A program made the translations under genes and the position numbers. The notes under the pieces are model-generated. The model had not been told where the DNA came from, did not search any database, and saw nothing but the letters and a program-made list of their open reading frames with translations. Positions 35,413 to 48,045 of a stretch of 64,000 nucleotides of DNA are shown here, piece after piece; positions within the stretch are counted from its first letter, which is position 1; each line of letters begins with the position of its first letter. This stretch comes from Impatiens glandulifera. Taxonomy: Eukaryota > Streptophyta > Magnoliopsida > Ericales > Balsaminaceae. The stretch covers positions 121,733,533 through 121,797,532 of the forward strand of contig NC_061862.1 in assembly GCF_907164915.1 (NCBI RefSeq), given 5' to 3'.

Positions 35413-35703
35413 TCACGCATAACTGTGGTCATACACCTGTTGAGTTATCTCTTGAGGTGTTTTCCATCCCAGGGAATCTCCCACAGCTGGCGCTTCCCAC
35501 CAGTAGTGGACACGAATGATCTTCATTTGATCGGTAGTTTCTACTTGAGGTATGAAGAATTCGTAGTAACTGGAGATGTTTTCCACCAGTTGATCTTCAT
35601 TGTAGAAGTTTTCCATCACATAGAATCTCCCAAAGGATACATCCCAACAAAATATCTGAAACAAACAAACACTCTCAATAACAATGATCACGAAATATTT
35701 CAT
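35413..35703 (-). CDS. Small protein E, 96 residues, unknown
   Basis: Open from ATG 35,703 to the stop at 35,413. The N-terminus MKYFVIIVIESVCLFQIF is one Lys followed by a hydrophobic run, so it could be a signal peptide or membrane anchor. The rest has CWDVSFGRFYVMENFY, QVETTDQMKII, VHYWWEAPAVGDSLGW and ends DHSYA. VGDSLGW recalls the start of mature phytocyanins, but no copper-site pattern follows, so I do not assign that family. It sits at the inner edge of the arm, upstream of and divergent from gene C. The left copy is broken. An alternative is a first coding part with an intron using a TTTGTTTCAG acceptor near 35,655. Unrecognised otherwise. Confidence 0.4.
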   Translation of the reverse strand: MKYFVIIVIESVCLFQIFCWDVSFGRFYVMENFYNEDQLVENISSYYEFFIPQVETTDQMKIIRVHYWWEAPAVGDSLGWKTPQEITQQVYDHSYA

Positions 35704-38614
35704 GCTGCCGACGAAGATTGTTTATGTAATCCCTACATTTATAGCAAACAGAAAATATGTTTTCTTAATAAATTTTTATATCTATGGATTCAGAAAAAGT
35801 AATTTTCCCGTGATCAAATATCAAATCGGAACAGTTTGCAGTCCTTTGGTCACATCATGAAAAAGTAATTTCTTTATCGAAAAAGTAATAAATTATTTCT
35901 ATATTAATAAAATTATTATAATAAATAATTATAAAATTATATTAAATATAATATTATTGCTATATGAAGAAAATTATATTGAATATAAATAAGAATTAAA
36001 ATATATTTTATTGAAAACATTCAATTGAAGCATGAAAACATTTTAATAACCCACAAATTACCAAAATGAACATGAATTTTGAAGTTCCGTGTATCTGCTA
36101 AATAAATTAATTCAAATAGCGAAGAGATCTTAGCTAAAATAACTTCATGTTTATGTTTTAATTTTTTCAAACATTATTATTTACGAGGAGTCGTTCATAA
36201 GCGAAGATTTCTTGGCTTCATTCATTTTTCACCTGTCCTACATGTACACCCCCCAACACAACCGTGAGAAATCCGCTTGTCTGTCATGGAAATACACTTC
36301 CCCGTGTATGTGAAGACCAAAATTATATAGATTTTATATTTCCGTTTATTAAATATTAAAGTAATTTATTAAAAATGACATGGAGCGAACAAATATTCAC
36401 TCAAATTACTTGAAATTTTTTCATTAATATTTTATGAAAATTTTAATTTCTGAGGTGCATGTTTAACAGAAATGGTCATGCTCACGAAATATTTCATGTC
36501 GACCTAGATGGTTTATGTAATTCCTACTTTTATAGCAAACCGAAAAATATGGGTTCTTCAATTTTTTTTAATATCTATGGATTATGAAAAAGTAATTCAC
36601 CCGGGCTCAAATATCTATTCGGAACAGTATGCAGTCCTTTGTTTTGTCACATCATTAATAAATTATATTTCATTATTGAAAAAGTAATGTGTTTTTGTAT
36701 AACACCCTATATAGAAATCATTTCATATATATGGATTCAGAAAAAGTAATCTGCCCGTGATCATATATCAAATTGGAACAGTATGCAATCCTTTTGTCAC
36801 ATCACATAAATTATATTTCATTATTGATAAAGTATTGTTACAATAGTATTTATGTGTTCTCCTATATAATATAATTAACATTATATTAAATAATAAATTA
36901 TTTATATACAGATAAAATTATGTTAGGAAATAAGTATAAAATTATATTAAATATAATATTATTTCTATATGAACAAAATAATATCGAATATAATTTATAT
37001 TTAAAATATTAGTAATTAAAGAAATTCATAAAATTCAATTATAGTGTCAAAACAATTTAATAAATGAATTGGAAATGACATGCAACGAATAAATCTTCGC
37101 TAAAAATACTTCAGGTTTACGTTTTGATTTTTCCACACATGTTTTTTGTACGGAGTGTCGGTCGGAAGCGAATTTATGTTCGCTTCATTATTTTTCACAT
37201 GTCCTACATGTTAACCCACCAACACAACCATGAGAAAACCGTTTGCCTGTCATGGAAACACACTTACCTTTGTATGTAAATGCCAAAATTAACATTAATT
37301 TTATATTCACATTTCTTACTTATGAAAACATATATTCGTGTTCAATGAAAATTGTAATTTATGAGAGGCATATTTAAAGCGAATAAATCTTCGCTTCAAT
37401 GAATTTTAAGCTGACGTTCATGTGAACCCCCTACCCTTACATGAGAAGACCTTTTACCTCTGATGTAAGTACACCAACGGATGTATGTGAAGACCAAAAT
37501 TATCATCAAAGTTATTTTCCAATTTATTAATGAATGTTAGAGGAAAAGACACGCAGCAAATAAATCTTCGTTCGAATCAATTTTAAAATTTGTATCCCTT
37601 AATTCACACTTCATTTTTATTTTTAATTCATTAATGAAATGTTTTTTTACGGTACATCATATCTTAAAGTAATCATTAAATATCGAATCGGATCAGTCTA
37701 CAATATTTTTGACAGGAAACATCATTCAATATTTATATATTATTAATGAAACTGTACAAACAAAAATTAGGTGCTGTTTGATCTTGGTGTGTTTTTTAAT
37801 AGAAACCGAAAATTTATAAAAATAAACGCTCAATCTTCTACTCATAAATCAAATAATTCCATTTAATATAATTAACATCATATGAAATATTAAATTATTC
37901 ATACATAACAAACATTATATTTATTACATCAGTGTAAAATTAAAATATATATATTGTTATTTATATTTAAAGAAAAATAAATTAAATTTAATTAACATTT
38001 CAATTATAAATTAAATAAATAAAATGAAGCGCCAAAACCTTTTTGTCATGTCAATTCACATGTCACATAGTCTCAGGCTTTGTGACCACGGCAAGTCATT
38101 TCCACTGCTACCATCCAATCAAATGTCAATCCTTTAGATTGTATACGATACGTTAGATTTGATGATCAAAGATTTCTTCGCTTCTTCCGCATGTAGAAGC
38201 GAATAGTTGCTCACCTCTTGGAATTTTTTTTTTAATAATTATGAATCTTGTAATACATGTCCTAAGCGAAGATATATTCGTACAATCCCGCATTTGACAC
38301 GAATACATCCTCGCCTATTCTATTATTTTTAATCTTTTCATAATGCAGAATTACATGTCACATTCCATTAGCGAATATCGGTTCGACTCATATGAACTTC
38401 ATGAAAAACTCCTTATTCATGTTTGTAAAAACCGATACGGCCTCATGAAAATACATTCACACTAATAGAGGAATTTAGAAAATATAATATCTCAAGCCCG
38501 TCTCCGGCCGTCATACCCCCAGGTTATTCTGCTAATTGACCTAGCGCTGTCGTCTCCGGTCTTTCGACTACGAATACATTTCTCTTCCGGTTAGTATCTT
38601 CTGCTGCTGCAAAA
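35704..38614. other. Right-arm spacer between E and C
   Basis: Contains two or three blocks of CATG boxes (about 36,235-36,325, 37,200-37,290 and 37,410-37,495), palindromes with TTCGC (37,165, 37,378), repeated GAAAAAGTAAT blocks (35,800, 36,585, 36,735), AT-rich stretches, the hairpin counterpart at 38,062-38,086, and the 5' leader of C. No gene. Confidence 0.55.
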
Positions 38615-41600
38615 ATGGTAAAAAGTGTTTACGGTTGCATGCGTGGGTCTTTTTCGTTTGCTTATTTGAGTTCGTTTGAATCTAAATGTGACTCTATCAT
38701 CTCAGAATCAGGATTCCGATATGCAAATAGTTCCATAACTGAATCCACGACGGAAGTTAACACACTAAGGTAATTACGCTAATGTTAGAAAATGTACAAA
38801 TTTGCCTATTTTTGGATTATGGATGTCATCGAATTTGCTAATGTTAATGTAGTGTTCAACAAAGGAAAAGAAAACCCGAGGCATCAGGCACGCCCACGAC
38901 ACCACTGGATATTCTGGCCAACGTGGCTAATGAAGCACTAAATGAGAACCAGGTTAAGAAGAAAAGAAGAAGGACTCGTGACCCTGATGTTGATTTCAAG
39001 AGCAGAACCTCTCCATCGGGCCTTCATTACCTGATTAACAGGTTATCCGAAGAACAGAAGCAGGCTGTGAGGGACATAGGATTTGGTTCCCTTCTTTTAC
39101 TTGGCATATCAAAATGCCCACTTCAATTCTCACGGTGCATTGTGAGTCTATTCAATCCCAGAAGGAGGAGCATCGTCCTACACAGTGGAGAGGAGATGCA
39201 GATTGATGAAGAGGATGTTCAATGTGTATTGAACATACCCAGAGGGGAATTAGAAGTGGCAAAGTGTTTAGGAAATCACACGGACGACAAGGTGTACAAG
39301 GAACATCTCACGGCGTGGAGAAGGAGATGGGGATTCGAGAACAGTGGAGGTCCTTCGACCTACCAAATGCCTGACAAAATTCTACAGAACACAGCCGGAG
39401 ACAGTAACTTCAAGATGGACTTTGTGGTGTTTGTTGTATCCAGTTTTTTGTGGACATCCCAAAATCCACAGTGCAGGTATACCCAAAGAACCTAGTAGTA
39501 ATTCTGTAATTTCATTTAGAACTTCAATGTCATTTTAACTGGTTTGAGTCACTCCTTTTTTATGTACAGATTCAAAGTACTAAAATCCCTCCAAGATGTA
39601 TCTAAAATCAAAGACTACAACTGGTGCAAGTTTACGTTAGATGGACTAGTCGACAGTGTTTATAAGTGGAAAGAAAAAAAGACATCCTATTTCCATGGAC
39701 CATTAACGTTTCTTTTGGTGAGTGTAGAAATCTATTTGTTGTAGGTTGTACCTTCATCATTTTTCATGAATTTGAACGTAACATATATTGGTTTATGCTA
39801 ATGTATCAGTTTTGCTACTTGGACCCTGTGGTTGAGTTCAAGGTCAACAGTCAGATCTCAAGGAATTTTCCTATCTTGGGATGCTGGGACGAGAAGAAGA
39901 TGTACGAAAGGGTTGAGTATGAGGCTGCACAGGGGGGGTTTGGACATGGTAGGGTAGTTGCTCGCATAGCCATTCCGAATGAGCAACCACCGATTCAACA
40001 AAATGTGGAGCCAACACCACCACAATCTGGGGATAACAATCTTACTGAGCAGGCTCCAATTCCACAAAACCTGGCATCATGTTTGAGGAAGGTTGCGGCC
40101 GCTGCAGACGAATTGGCACAAGGGGCTAAATATCTGAATGAGATGCACCAGATAAACGCCATGGAACTTGTACAGTCTGCATTTGAGCCATTGGCCACTA
40201 TACTAAACTCCCATTCAATCCTGAGGGAAGGGTTACAACGGAGCTTGGACAAAACAAAACATCAGCAGCCAAGAGGAAGTGGCATTAACCCCAACACAGA
40301 AATCACCAACCAAGCGAAAGCCGACATCCTTCCTCCCAACACCCATGCCAACACCAAAGCAAACACCACTACAACAGCCCCAGCCAACAAGAGCACCCTC
40401 CTCCCAACACCCATGCCAACACCCTTCCTCTAAACACCCAAGACAACACACAAACCACCCTCACTCCAACGGCCCAATCCCACAAGAACCCCATTCCACT
40501 CAAAACAGAAACCAAAACCACGAGCCCAACCCCTCCAATGGCACAAGCCAAAGCACACCCCATTCCTCTAACCACCACACCAACCCCTCCAATGGCACAA
40601 TCCAAAGCCCATCCCATTCCTCTAAAAAAAAACCCAACCCCTCCAATGGCACAAGCCAAAGCCAACCCCATTCCTCTAACCACAACACCAACCCCTCCAA
40701 TGGCACAAGCCAAAGCCCACCCCATTCCTCTAAAAAAAACCCAACCCCTCCAATGGCACAAGCCAAAGCCAACCCCATTCCTATAACCACAACACCAACC
40801 CCTGCAATGGCACAAGCCAAAGCCCACCCCATTCCTCTAAAAAAATAACCCAACCCCTCCAATGGCACAAGCCAAAGCCAACCCTATTCCTCTAAACCAA
40901 ACCCCAACCCCTCCAATGGCACAAGCCAAAGCCAACCCCATTCCTCCCAAAACAGAAACCAACACCAAAGCCACAACCAATCCAACCGACCAAGCCATAG
41001 CCCACCCCATTCCTCCCAAAATTGAAACCAACACAAACACCAGCACTCCAACCGCCAAACCCATAGCCAACACCATTCCTCATAAAACAGAAACCCACAC
41101 AAACACCAGCACACCAACAACCCCAGCCTTGCTTCCTACCCAAATTGTACAAAACACAGAAGAAGCTGGACCATCGAAGGCCTTAAATGTCTGCAGAAAA
41201 GTCCCCCGAAATTTGAAAACGGATTCGTTAACCGATATCATCAACACCGAAACCAACAACAACTCCCCTTCTTTGGCGATAGTAAAAATTGAACCGGAAG
41301 AATGCATCTCTAGTCTACCACCGCCACTTCAAACTGCCTCTTCTCGTCCACAAATGCCATTGAAAGAATGGCTTAAAGCATTGGAATTGCCTCTAGTTTT
41401 GAAAACCCCATATTTCAATAAAATGTTTAGGGATGTCAAACAAATTACAAACATTCAGAAGATTTTTGTGGGTTTCATATTTGCTACGGGACTTGATCCA
41501 AGGTAATGTTTCCTGTACATACTTACTTATTCATTAGAAATATAATTTGTACCCCATTTTGAAACATGTTTTCATTGTGTTATGCAGTGAAATGTTATTT

Positions 41601-42584
41601 TGTGGGGATAAACTAAGTCTGCACGTGACGCGCGGGGACATGCTTACAATGGCAGATAAAACCTGGGTAGACAGTATGATTATTGACATTTGGTTGTACA
41701 TGTTGAACGACCTTTGTAGGAGTAATGTAAAACGTCGTTACAATAAGATTTTTTCACAACCGCGATCACCGTAAGTTGTACTAGCACTGTTGTTTATCAA
41801 TTATGTTATTCGTGTGAGACTAAAGACTATGCTGTAAACAGATTTTTCGTGAAGGCGGGATTACTACACTAGACCAATTCAATGAAAGGTTCTGTCGTGA
41901 AGGTCGGACTTTCGACATTTCGAAAAGGGACCTCTTGGATGTGAACCTCGTAAGTACATCTCTCGCTATGATATCTTATAATAGCATGTACAACTCAGTT
42001 GAAATCTAATTTGTTTTAATTCTATCCACAGATGTTTTTCCCAATCATTGATGAAAGACATTTTACTTGGTTTGCTATAACTTCATACAAAGGCAATTTC
42101 AAGTAATTGACAATAGAGAGTCACCCATGCAAGCGCCCTTCGAAAGAAGATATTAGAATGCACAAATCTTGGTATGACACTACAATTTGATTTTCAACAT
42201 GTTCAATGATTGAATTCTAGTAGCACTAAATTACATTACATCATGTTGTTTGTAATGATGTATCAGGATGACTACATGCAACAATATATGAACGTCGTAG
42301 ACCCCGTTCTTGCTGCAAAATATGGCAGTTTGGAAAAGATATGTTTGAAATTGTCATGACAGGATTCCCGGAATTACACTGACTGCGACATTTTTTGTAT
42401 GAGACACATGGAGACGTATGAAGGTCAGGTGAAGGGTTGGAAAAGTGGCTTCGGCGTTAAAAAAAATGTACGGGACCAAATAAAGACCTTGAGGATGGAA
42501 TATTGTTGGCGTGTCATTGGCTCGGAGCTCAACAAATCCAGGAGCAAGGTCTACAATTCCTGCAGTAAATGGATTAGCCAATGA
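38615..42584 (+). pseudogene. Ulp1/C48 SUMO-protease-like gene of a MULE (gene C, right copy)
   Basis: Same exon order as the left copy: ATG-only exon at 38,615-38,617, N-terminal domain 38,860-39,475 (LSEEQKQAV, GFGSLLLLGI, WRRRWGFENSG), exon with FKVLKSLQ...SVYKWKEKK, exon with YQFCYLDPVV...CWDEKKMYERV (39,800-), proline-rich repeats, then ATGLDPR with a donor at about 41,503, VTRGDMLTMADKTWVD (41,620-), FREGGITT (41,850-), and the C48 end to TGA 42,582. It reads through several positions where the left copy is shifted, but has its own lesions: a 1-base loss in exon 2 giving TAA, a lost base after the catalytic His codon (about 42,065), TGG to TGA just before QDS (about 42,359), and Gly to Asp after the catalytic Cys. 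The protease active site is therefore destroyed. Confidence 0.85.
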
Positions 42585-43511
42585 ATTTGGAAATGTATAC
42601 ATTTGTACAATAATGAATATGTTGTGTAATTTAAATTTTCAAAACATTACAATTCACATTTTGACAATAATGAAGATGTATATATACAGATTGTTTTTAA
42701 TGAAATTTGATTTACCAGCATACTTGTTCATTTATGTATTAAATGAATAAATTAATTGAAAGAAGCATGAAGCGCACAAATATTCGCGTCAAACATTTTT
42801 TGTTTATTTAATAAATTATGATCAAAATTTATATGTGAGGAGTCGAGTATTAGCGAATAATTATTATGTGAAAACTTTTAATTTAAAATAATCTAATTCG
42901 AGCGAAGAATTATTCGCTTCAAGTTATTTTCAAACTGACTCTGATGTAAAACTCCCACCCCACCCATGAGAAGTCGGATTACTTGTCATGTCATTACACT
43001 TACCCTAACATGTGAATACCAAATTTCACACAAACAGCAATTTCGTGTTGAAATATGAAGCACATAAATATTCGCCTCAAATACTACTCTTTATTGAAGC
43101 GAATAAATATTCGCCTCAAATAAATATTCTTGTAAAACCCCCACCCCACCCATGAGAAGTCGGATTACTTGTCATGTCATTACACTTACCCTAACATGTG
43201 AAAACCAAATTCTACAAAAATATCAATTTCATGAAAGAAATGTGAAGAGAATAAATATTCGCCTCAAATACTTGTTTTCATTGAAGCGAATAAATATTCG
43301 CTTCATTTTTAGATTTTAAATTCTCAATTTCTAATTAAAAGATATACTTAATAGGAGTCGACTAGGGGCGAATAAATATTCGATTGAATTAGGTGTTTTT
43401 ATTTTTAGTAATGAATTATTGTTGTCATTCATTTGGTATTACATAAAACATCGCATGCATTACCTTCTTCTTGGTTTCAAATCAAATATACATACAAATA
43501 CATATCAGATT
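42585..43511. other. Spacer between convergent genes C and B (right arm), dense in palindromes
   Basis: At least six GCGAATAAATATTCGC-like palindromes (near 42,900, 43,095, 43,255, 43,283 and 43,369 among others) and two CATG-box blocks (about 42,940-43,010 and 43,135-43,205). No coding sequence. Confidence 0.6.
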
Positions 43512-46265
43512 TCACATGAAACTGGAATTCGATAGTTGAGATGACAGAAGAATAGTGAACGGAGTATTGACGTCCATGCTGAAACTTTCGTCCCATTATT
43601 TAGGAGTTGAGAACTGGGGAGTGGTCGTTAGCATTGCATTTGATGGCTGGAAAGCTATATCAATTTATTTAAAAGTATGTTAATAAATGAATATTAATAA
43701 CCCAATTATTCGTAAAGAAGTTAAGACAGCCAATTCATACCGGAATTTGTGATTCGCTAGTTATTCTTGTTGATTTTCTTTTTCTTGAGTTCTTCTCCAG
43801 TCCACATTTCCTTCTCTTACCGGACTTTGTTGGCTTCTTAGTTTTGATTCCTTTCGCTTGAACATGGGCACCCTCGGCAGAACATGATACACCGGTTGGT
43901 GGAGTTTGCATATTTATACTCTCCTGTAATTTTTTATCCACAAACGTACACTGGCTAAGCATAATTTCTTTGACATGCCTATACGTGTCATCTCTTTCGG
44001 CTGCCTTGGTAAATAAATGCATGGACAAGCCACACAAATCTCTGTATCTTATGTTATGAAGCTCACTCGGATCAACATTACTACTGTCTACGATTGGATC
44101 GGTTCCAAATAATCCATCTTTGGCTGTTCTTGTCTACCTCTTCAATATCAACGCAGGAGGAATCTTCAACACGTCAATCGTAGTGAAAATCTTTAGGATG
44201 TGAGCACACAAAATCCCTCCAAATTCAAACTTACAGCAGCTACACTCAATATTCTTATCATCATTCTTATGAACTGTAACTGTATGAGAGCATCTCCTAG
44301 TGTGGGGTGTTACCTTATATTTTCTGTGTGTGTCGACATTCTCTAACATTTCTACACCACAATCATGCGACATAAACCATTGTTGTTCAAAGCACTTAAA
44401 TACCTCTGGGGTGTAAACTTTGCAGGCATCCTTTAAGATCAAAACTGGATAGTTCAGACTTGGTTGGCTGGTAATTGATTTGAAATCATCCTTCAACACA
44501 TCATATATTCTTTCGTCGATTAGTCTTTCAAAGTGTTTGAAAAATTCTAAAAACTTGTGTTTGTAGGAGCAGTACCTTTTCAACAAACTGTTCATACTCT
44601 CACTTCTCTGTGTTGTCGTCATATCAGCACAAAACATTTGTCGTCCATAGACTAATGCCCACTTTCGCCTAATGCAAAACATACGTTTCAACCAGTCGTT
44701 GTTTTCAAGCCCGTAGTTTGTCAACATTTGATCCCAAGCTTCAACAAACTCTATCTCTTCTTAAAAATCATATATACACGAAGAAAAATCCTTCAAAAAT
44801 TCTCTGAAATTATGGAACACGGAGCTAAGATGTATGACTGCATTTTGAAATATGTGCCAAATACATAGACGATGATTTGTTTCGGGCCATGTAGACGACA
44901 AGGCCTTAGCCATGGTCGCGTCTTGATCTGTAAGAATGGTTTTTGGTTTTTTACCACGCATAGCTTTGGTGAAAGTCTCTCAAACAACCATTCAAAAGTC
45001 ATCGCAGTTTCATCGTATAATAGAGCTGCACCAAAAATAATTGATTGTTTGTGATGATTCACACCTACAAAAAGTGCAATTGGACGACCTTCCTTATTCT
45101 TCTTGTAGGTGGTGTCAAAACTGACAACGTCACCGAAGTATGAATAATCGGACCGCATGTTGGAATCACACCAAAAAATATTCGTTATCAAATCGTCCGC
45201 ATCAAGTTGAAAAGCATTATAAAAACCAGGATCATTTGATTGTTTTTTCTGCAAATACTCTAATACACCCCCTGTTTCCCCAAAATTACACTCTCTGGTT
45301 CATTTCGTTCGCAGGTAATTTTTGTAATACTCAGGAAGAAAACCTAGATTCTCCCTTCCACCGATTTGTTTAGACATTAGAGCATGTGATGACTTAGGAG
45401 GAATTCCCACGTTAGTGGCCATATCGATATGTAAGCCTGCAACTGCAGAAATATTCCTATGGCATCTATACAGGTCAGTTTTCTTTGGACTTGCAAGAGG
45501 ATGACTATGCTCACTAATAAAATTTACAACTTGGAACTTTCCATTATCCTCCCTCTTTATCCTCAATTTCGCTTCACAACCGAACCTCGTCAAAGAACGT
45601 CTACGTCTCACATAGACATCACGTTTGTCTTTTACACGTTCGCCCTATGCACTACAACAAAAAACTCTATCCAGTATTTTACCATCGTTGTCAACATGTT
45701 TTGAACTGCGCCTTATACCAAATCCTATTAGTTTAGCGTAGGCTAAGTAGAATACGTAGCCTTCTTCTTCACTCTCAAATTCCCTACCTAAATGTGGAAT
45801 TAAGTTGGCTTCGATGTCCTCCAAAGGTTGACTGTTTCCATCGAAATTCAATTGGCGACGACAACTAGCAGATTCGCTGTTCAATTTGAGAACACGTGAA
45901 AAATAAAGCTTCAACTAACCAAAACTTGTAGATTATTGTAAAATGAAGACAATATAAGCGAAGAGCGCTTCACTTCAACATTAATCACATTGTAATATTA
46001 GGCGAAGAGAGTTTCGCGTTATAAGATATTATCAAAAATGCTCTTGGTGAAGAGATCTTCGCTTACATATGCACGAAAAAAAATATAGAAGTTAAACGAT
46101 ATACCTTAAATCATTAATATCATTCTCGTTCATATCATTCTCGCTCATATGTGTTCCTTCCTGATAATCAACAAGAACAAAACATTTCATGTCGAGTTTT
46201 CCAAAAACATAAAAAAGGTTGGGACAAAAAGTAAAGAAGGTAGATGACATTCAAAAACATGCCAT
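43512..46265 (-). pseudogene. FAR1-type MULE transposase (gene B, right copy), multiple nonsense codons
   Basis: Mirror of the left copy: ATG 46,265-46,263 followed by GC instead of GT at the donor; exon 2 near 46,165-46,109; exon 3 from about 45,880 to 43,741; last exon 43,646-43,512. The FAR1 DBD, MULE DDE core (VVSFDTTYKKN, ILTDQDATMAKAL, CIWHIFQN) and SWIM finger (ECSCCKFEFGG) are all recognisable, and the C-terminal tail is Lys-rich (GKRRKCGLEKNSRKRKS). Substitution-type stops lie near 45,642 (Gln to TAG), 45,300 (Arg to TGA), 44,762 (Glu to TAA), 44,133 (Trp to TAG) and 43,602 (Gln to TAA). These are not homopolymer indels, so this copy is truly dead, unlike the left one whose lesions are indels. 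Confidence 0.9.
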
Positions 46266-46870
46266 TTTAATTTAGGAAGATGGATTGATATTATAATGAA
46301 CTCTCCGGCGAAGGAGAGGTCGATGGTAGACAATGGAGTATCACACCGGCGAAGAAATGGTCGTACAGTTGAGAGAGAAAACAGTACAAACTTTGTCTAG
46401 CTTAGCAGCATGGCTTGCTTCCATGCACCATTTAATGAAAAGGTGGGGTGTTAGGTGGCGGTGAGATGACTTGATAAAAAAAATATTTCAGTTTAATAAT
46501 TAAATGAATAAAATTATTATGAATTAATATTATTAAATCAATCAATCAATCAGAAAGCGAAGATTGCTTCACAATCTTATTTTGACAATTGTTTTAAAAA
46601 TATTATTTTGACAATTGTTTTAAAACATATATAATTATATTTATCACATTAGGGGCGCTTAAGTGACATAGATTGCTATGTATTAATAAATGAATAAAAA
46701 TTTAAGTTATACATTATTTCATGTTTCAAGATTTCGTTTAATAGAATACTGCTGTTTAAAAAAACTACAATTCTAAGAACAAATAGAGAAATCTGAAATG
46801 AAAAATAACATTAACAAATTCAAGAATGTCAAATATTCAAATATTCAGTAACAAAACCAACACATGTCTA
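46266..46870. other. Spacer between genes B and A (right arm)
   Basis: Leader of B with GCCGG words and AT-rich sequence, mirrored at 17,877-18,433. No gene. Confidence 0.5.
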
Positions 46871-48045
46871 TTACAACAACAAAGGCTGAAAATCACAAGC
46901 AGCAATGGATTCAAGCAGGCTTGTGTGAGGAACACCAAATACATCCAAATATGTCGTCAAAGGATTCACTGCCTCAAATACCCAAACAAGTTCATTAACA
47001 TCGTGCCGAGACTTGTCGTATACAACTATAGTTTTGTCATCCTCGGGCTCAACAAATGGATTCTCCATTTCTTTAGTCGTACCTCCTCCAGCAATTACAA
47101 ACCCCATAAGATCCAGTTTGTAAGCCGGGATGAATTCCCCTGCAAATATAAAGGTGTAACTGTCGAACAGTTTCGGCAGCTGAAAGAAAATACAAAACAT
47201 TTTTAGTAATCATGGAGAATTGAATATCATATGGAGGAGGAGGAGGAATAAGACAAAACTTACATTGTTCAAATACCGCATTCTGCCAGCTCTTGGACCG
47301 CCCACAGTCCCATGATTATCTCGCTGCACCTCGTACGGTTCCTCGTCCACGTAACAGTTAACTCTGATTGATGATTTTATCCATGTACAAAAGCAATTGA
47401 TATTTTTAGTTTCATATATGTGAAAATGAATATTGAGTTAAGAGTAAAGGGTTAAGAATAACAGAGTCTCACAATCAATGGTAAGGACCCAACTCCCGTT
47501 CAATATTGCCTTCAGTACTTTGATAGTGCGACCGCATCCACCATTAGCATCGGTGGATGCTATGACGTGGGTCACATCGTCTCGCCACCTCATTGTCACC
47601 GTGGCCCCACATGTGTTAGCATATTGTTGCATCAATTGCTGTTTAAGAACAATCATAAATATTTCAGATAAACAGGATGAAAAATTAAACAATATGGAAA
47701 AAAAAGGGAGATATGTCAAGAATAGTACTATCTCTTCACTTGTTAATTGATTTGGGCATAAAATCCAGTCTTTGCCAAAGTTTTGGACGGATGCTGTGGC
47801 GGTTGCCTGCACATGCATGAAAAAAAACGGGCTTTGTTAGTATTTACTAGGGTTTCATGGAAATAATATCCTAAACCCTAACACTAGGTAAGTTTTCCTA
47901 AATACGATGGATTTTCATTGAACGTGACATTTTGAGAGTAGGGTTTCCTAAAGATTAACGAGACAACGACATCACATAACATAATATAGTTTAATAGTTT
48001 CATAATCCTAAATATGAAAAGTTACTATTCAGGAGTACGTACCAT
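46871..48045 (-). CDS. Tandem-BRCT protein (gene A, right copy), one splice acceptor altered
   Basis: All five exons are recognisable: ATG 48,045-48,043, exon 2 starting GCAACCGCC near 47,806, exon 3 near 47,640-47,475, exon 4 near 47,384-47,266, exon 5 ending at 46,871. Each exon stays open. The last exon differs from the left copy at about five of 102 residues (for example ENPLK to VNPLT). The exon-4 acceptor has changed from CAG|GG to CAT|GG, so normal splicing is probably impaired; the next AG downstream would shorten the exon. BRCT motifs THVIAS, GGCGRTIKVL, GSWVLTIDW and LLESIAACDFQP are kept. It is the best-preserved right-arm gene. Confidence 0.75.

Noticed and set aside
40369..41152. 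Minus-strand glycine/tryptophan-rich ORFs
   Set aside because: Same shadow effect opposite the right-arm proline-rich repeats.
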